Positions 61,076 to 64,000 of a DNA stretch of 64,000 nt are shown here, piece after piece. The stretch's first letter is position 1; the number at the start of each line of letters is the position of its first letter. This DNA is from JAEWSN01 sp942493335. GTDB taxonomy: Bacteria > Bacillota > Clostridia > DSM-8532. The translations under genes were made by a program, and so were the position numbers. Location of the stretch: the NCBI GenBank assembly GCA_942493335.1, contig OW818693.1, positions 2,480,001-2,544,000 of the forward strand, in the 5' to 3' direction. Under the pieces are notes generated by a model. That model did not search any database. It was not told where the DNA came from and saw nothing but the letters and a program-made list of their open reading frames with translations.

Positions 61076-63421
61076 TCATTGCCTGTTTTTGTGATGTGTC
61101 CGCCAGGTGCCGGGTGAAACACCGTACACCCGCTTGAACACTTTGTAAAAGGTGTTCTGGGAATTGAAGCCGATGCGCTCATGCAATTGATTGATTGCAT
61201 CGTCTGTATTGTTCAACAGCTCCTCGGCTTTCTTCAGGCGAAGGGACTCGACGAAGTCTCCAAAACTCTTTCCCGTATGCTCTTTGACAAAACCGAACAG
61301 GTATTTTTCGGAAAGATTGAACAACTCGGCCACCTGAGCGACACAAAGGGACGAATCCGAATAGTGCGTTTCCAGATGAGTCAGGACGGAGTCCTTGAGG
61401 CGTGTGTTCCGGCTGTGCTGCCGGGAGATGGCATGCGTGCAGAGCAGCAGTGCCGTCTGCGTTTGTTCGCCAAGCACGTTTCGTATGGGACGGTCGTTGA
61501 CATTCGCCTTCAGGGCGGGCAACGCGGCACTATCGCTTCCGATTTGCAGAGCAGTATGGTTGAGCGTGTTCTGGATGGACAAGAGCAGCCGGTTGATGCC
61601 GCCTGCATCCAAAGGGCCGAACTGGGCCAGCCGGTCGTGGATTTCCAGAAAAGAAAGTCCGACCCGTTCTGTTTCCCCCATCACGATAAGCTCGCTCAGT
61701 TTGACTGCCATGGCGGGAGTAAACACGGTTCCGCTGCCGGTCGCATATTCACGTCTGCATCGCAAGACGGTGCTGCCGAGAGAAAGGTCTCCGAAGCGGA
61801 GCGCTGCCTTTGCCTGGACATAGCATTTCGATACATGGTCAAGACCACATTCCATGCCTGACAGCACAAAGCGGGTCTCAATACCGATTTTCATGCGCAG
61901 AAAACTAGCAATTGCATGCAGGCTTTCCTCTATCTCGTCGAGTTGGGTGGAACTATCATTGTCAAGATTGAAAAGAATGACACTTTTGCCGGGTTCGAGG
62001 CTGTGCAGGACATACCTGCATTTGACATGGGCAGCCATCCATTCGACCAGTACGACACTTGCCATCTGGTCCATTTCGTTTCCTGTTTCTGTGTTCGTAC
62101 GCTCCCCGGAAGTCGCTTCGGTATGATTGGCGTCTTCATCGTTCAGAACGGGTTCGCGGGTCGTGGTCATGAGGGCGACGCAAAAGCAGGTGTCTTCGAA
62201 TCCCAGATCTTTAAGGTATGCCGCTTTCAGTCGGCTGTCGAACAGGTCGTCGTGCAGCAGGCGGTATGTCATGCCGATGCGGACGGTTTCGTTCATGACG
62301 GCGATTTGCCGTTGGTATTGCTGGTTGCTGGTGTTCATCTCGGTGAAGGCGTCCTTGATGTACAAATAGGGGTCGCCCGGGGAGGGATCCCGATGGGAGA
62401 AAAGGCCGCCGATTGCATCGAGGATACTCTGAAGGGGACGGCTTTGCCGACGGGCCAGAAAAAGTGAAACGAAGAGTCCGAGCAGGATGGCGGATAAGAG
62501 GAAAATCAGCAGGTATCCTGTCACAAAATCCACCTTCTTCGCAAAAACCCGGCTGGGAATGCCTGCGACAACCTTGATTCGACTCTCCTCGTCACTCACG
62601 GTGAGGAGGGTTGTCTGCACCCCGTTTATGGTACGCTCTTCGATGCGGCCAGATGTCTCCAGCACATCGCCATCCCAGCGATACGCGTACAAGGGCGTGC
62701 CATTTCTGTCAGTAAGACAGAGGAAGCCTTCATTCCGGATATCTTCGGAGGCAAGGGCATTCAAAATGCTCGAAACATCCAGCATTGCGACAAATGCGCT
62801 GTCCTTGTAGACGAGGTTATCGATGGGAAGGGAAATGATGCAGTGGATAATGTCCAGTTTCTGTGGCTTATCCAGAACTGAATAGCGGTATTCGACGGGA
62901 ATGCCGGGTTTCAGGACCATGCGACTCTCGTTGTCCAGCAGGTATTCCCGCCATTTTTCATAAGTCATCCCGGGAATATTATTGTACATGGTGAACATGT
63001 TTCCACTGTCTGTAAACATTTGCGTATTCGTGAGGGTCACGTCATTTTCTCGGAATACAAGATAACTGGAAAAGAGAATATCGGAAGTGAATGTCACGCT
63101 TCGGAGCAGACGCTGTGCATTCAACAGCGTGAAGTAATCACTGCTTTTCAAAGGCGAGGATACATGAGTCAATTTCCGGATGGATGCATCCGCCTGCAGG
63201 GCGTAGGCATTTTTGTAAATTGTGTCTATTTTCTCGTTGATGTCCCGGAAGCCGGCCTGCATGGTGTTGAAACTATCCTTTACCACGCCATCCCGCGCGA
63301 TGTCGTAGACGGCCCGGTAGATTGGAATGTATGGCCACGCCATGGCGGCGGCCAGAACAAAATAGGTCAGGAGAACGCGGATGAACAGCCGCTGTTTTCG
63401 GATTGGTTTACTGCACAGCAT
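61076..63421 (-). CDS. YesN-like membrane AraC-family regulator
   Basis: The 781-residue product has TM1 (LFIRVLLTYFVLAAAMAWPYIPIY, about 12-35), an extracellular Cache-like region to about 295, TM2 (VTGYLLIFLLSAILLGLFVSLFLA), a cytoplasmic middle part (LHDDLFDSRLKAAYLKDLGF) and a C-terminal AraC domain (LCVAQVAELFNLSEKYLFGFVKEHTGKSF, INQLHERIGFNSQNTFYKVFKRVYGVSPGTWR). This one-protein sensor/regulator type controls sugar ABC operons in Firmicutes. It lies directly upstream of its probable target operon. GGAGG precedes the ATG; an extended -10 promoter lies at 63518. Confidence 0.93.
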   Translation of the reverse strand: MLCSKPIRKQRLFIRVLLTYFVLAAAMAWPYIPIYRAVYDIARDGVVKDSFNTMQAGFRDINEKIDTIYKNAYALQADASIRKLTHVSSPLKSSDYFTLLNAQRLLRSVTFTSDILFSSYLVFRENDVTLTNTQMFTDSGNMFTMYNNIPGMTYEKWREYLLDNESRMVLKPGIPVEYRYSVLDKPQKLDIIHCIISLPIDNLVYKDSAFVAMLDVSSILNALASEDIRNEGFLCLTDRNGTPLYAYRWDGDVLETSGRIEERTINGVQTTLLTVSDEESRIKVVAGIPSRVFAKKVDFVTGYLLIFLLSAILLGLFVSLFLARRQSRPLQSILDAIGGLFSHRDPSPGDPYLYIKDAFTEMNTSNQQYQRQIAVMNETVRIGMTYRLLHDDLFDSRLKAAYLKDLGFEDTCFCVALMTTTREPVLNDEDANHTEATSGERTNTETGNEMDQMASVVLVEWMAAHVKCRYVLHSLEPGKSVILFNLDNDSSTQLDEIEESLHAIASFLRMKIGIETRFVLSGMECGLDHVSKCYVQAKAALRFGDLSLGSTVLRCRREYATGSGTVFTPAMAVKLSELIVMGETERVGLSFLEIHDRLAQFGPLDAGGINRLLLSIQNTLNHTALQIGSDSAALPALKANVNDRPIRNVLGEQTQTALLLCTHAISRQHSRNTRLKDSVLTHLETHYSDSSLCVAQVAELFNLSEKYLFGFVKEHTGKSFGDFVESLRLKKAEELLNNTDDAINQLHERIGFNSQNTFYKVFKRVYGVSPGTWRTHHKNRQ

Positions 63422-63517
63422 GAAAGCCTCCGTCTATTTCGGATGTAGGGGATCGTTCACCACGCTGCGTGTATAACAATGCGGAAACTGCGGTGCGGGA
63501 CTCCCAGACCTGTGGAG

Positions 63518-63526
63518 ATTATACCA
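63518..63526 (-). promoter_or_regulatory. extended -10 promoter of the YesN-like regulator
   Basis: Minus strand TGG-TATAAT, the same nonamer as before the WsfD/DUF6273 gene, about 100 bases upstream of the ATG. No consensus -35. Confidence 0.6.
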
Positions 63527-63728
63527 GATTGTCTTTTGAAAAAGGAGGTCGAGGAATATTTATGAAGCAAGCCATGATCGGAAACCATTTATCTGCCGCT
63601 CGTCAGAACACCATCAAACGAGGGCTGTGTACTGTTAACGGATATGTCCGATGGCGATACCCCTTTTCTTCCCCATATGATGGATGATGACCCGAATCGC
63701 CACGGTATTTCTATAATTGGCCACAAAA

Positions 63729-63757
63729 TTGCCGATCACATGAAATGAGTGTAAAAT
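63729..63757 (+). promoter_or_regulatory. promoter near the right end
   Basis: TTGCCG (63729-63734), exactly 17 bp, TAAAAT (63752-63757). It points to a gene beyond or at the end of the window. Confidence 0.5.
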
Positions 63758-64000
63758 ACTGATTTATAAGTCATTGTGAAGAACCGTCTTATAACATCAC
63801 CTCTTCAGTTAGGGAGCATCAGTAACCCATTTAGGCTTATGATAGATAGTAATGCAAACACAATACGACAAAAGTTGAAAGAGGTAATCTGTTGGGGACA
63901 AATACTTTTATACCATTCGATGCTGGAAACATCCATCATTGCAGCTGCCTGGAGAATATGCTGACAGATTACTTTGATGAAACATTTGCAAATAACCCAC

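Larger units (their letters stand above)
63422..64000. other. 579-bp terminal region with two promoters, no convincing gene
   Basis: Left part: the regulator's promoter. A 41-codon frame at 63562 follows an AAAGGAGG block with too-long spacing and has no known domain. A GTG frame at 63776-63964 lacks a ribosome site. The AT-rich right end carries a + promoter, and an ATG near 63959 preceded by GGAG could begin a gene that leaves the window. Confidence 0.45.

Noticed and set aside
63776..63964. Small GTG frame at the right end resembling the start of an old-yellow-enzyme protein
   Set aside because: Only a vague match (SPLQLGSIS), no ribosome site and a stop after 62 codons.

Overview
The window reads as a carbohydrate-oriented stretch of an anaerobic, probably Firmicutes/Clostridia-type chromosome; a spirochaete is a less likely alternative. 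Pointers are strong GGAGG ribosome binding sites before nearly every gene, an LplB/LplC-type sugar ABC system with a lipoprotein and a YesN-like membrane AraC regulator, several uroporphyrinogen decarboxylase (URO-D) paralogues, an aldo/keto reductase with two 4Fe-4S clusters, a PocR-domain hybrid kinase, and DUF6273 and DUF2000 proteins. Most of the window is clearly GC-rich. About 49.55-56.83 kb is visibly AT-rich and looks imported.

Layout. 0-12.8 kb: end of a URO-D gene, a DUF3137-like membrane protein, then beta-mannosidase, a D-2-hydroxyacid dehydrogenase and a nitrilase-family hydrolase on +; a GH78-like rhamnosidase and its AraC regulator on -; and divergently a URO-D, DUF2000, AraC operon on +. 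12.8-19.7 kb: a chemoreceptor on - and a MacB-like ABC exporter (ATPase, permease, adaptor) on +. 19.7-28.0 kb, all on -: 4Fe-4S aldo/keto reductase, two-component response regulator and kinase, a lipoprotein behind a double palindromic operator, and a multi-TM WsfD-like protein fused to DUF6273. 28-32 kb: URO-D and the PocR hybrid kinase. 32-39.2 kb, all on -: DUF1861, glycosyltransferase 2, MurA, and an epimerase / Gfo-Idh-MocA / epimerase set. 39.2-49.5 kb, all on +: WYL regulator, a BtrH/C39-like protein, an MBL hydrolase, a 1697-residue alpha-2-macroglobulin-like protein and a membrane-anchored Memo-family protein. 49.5-56.8 kb: an AT-rich island (PH-like membrane protein, HExxH protein, ABC half-transporter pair, methyltransferase, GNAT protein) whose gene blocks are separated by copies of a structured repeat. 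56.8-63.4 kb, on -: sugar ABC importer (two permeases, binding lipoprotein) and its YesN-like regulator. The last 0.58 kb holds promoters but no convincing gene.

The likely common theme is uptake and degradation of plant or host glycans (mannosides, rhamnosides), with local regulators (AraC, WYL, YesN-like, PocR) beside the catabolic genes, plus an envelope section (MurA, GT2, A2M, WsfD-like). The least explained features are two 18-bp tandem repeat arrays (one supplies the RBS of a gene, the other is translated), the cassette-like AT-rich island with its 75-bp hairpin element, the thioester-less A2M/Memo pair, and several well-formed operators without an obvious regulator.
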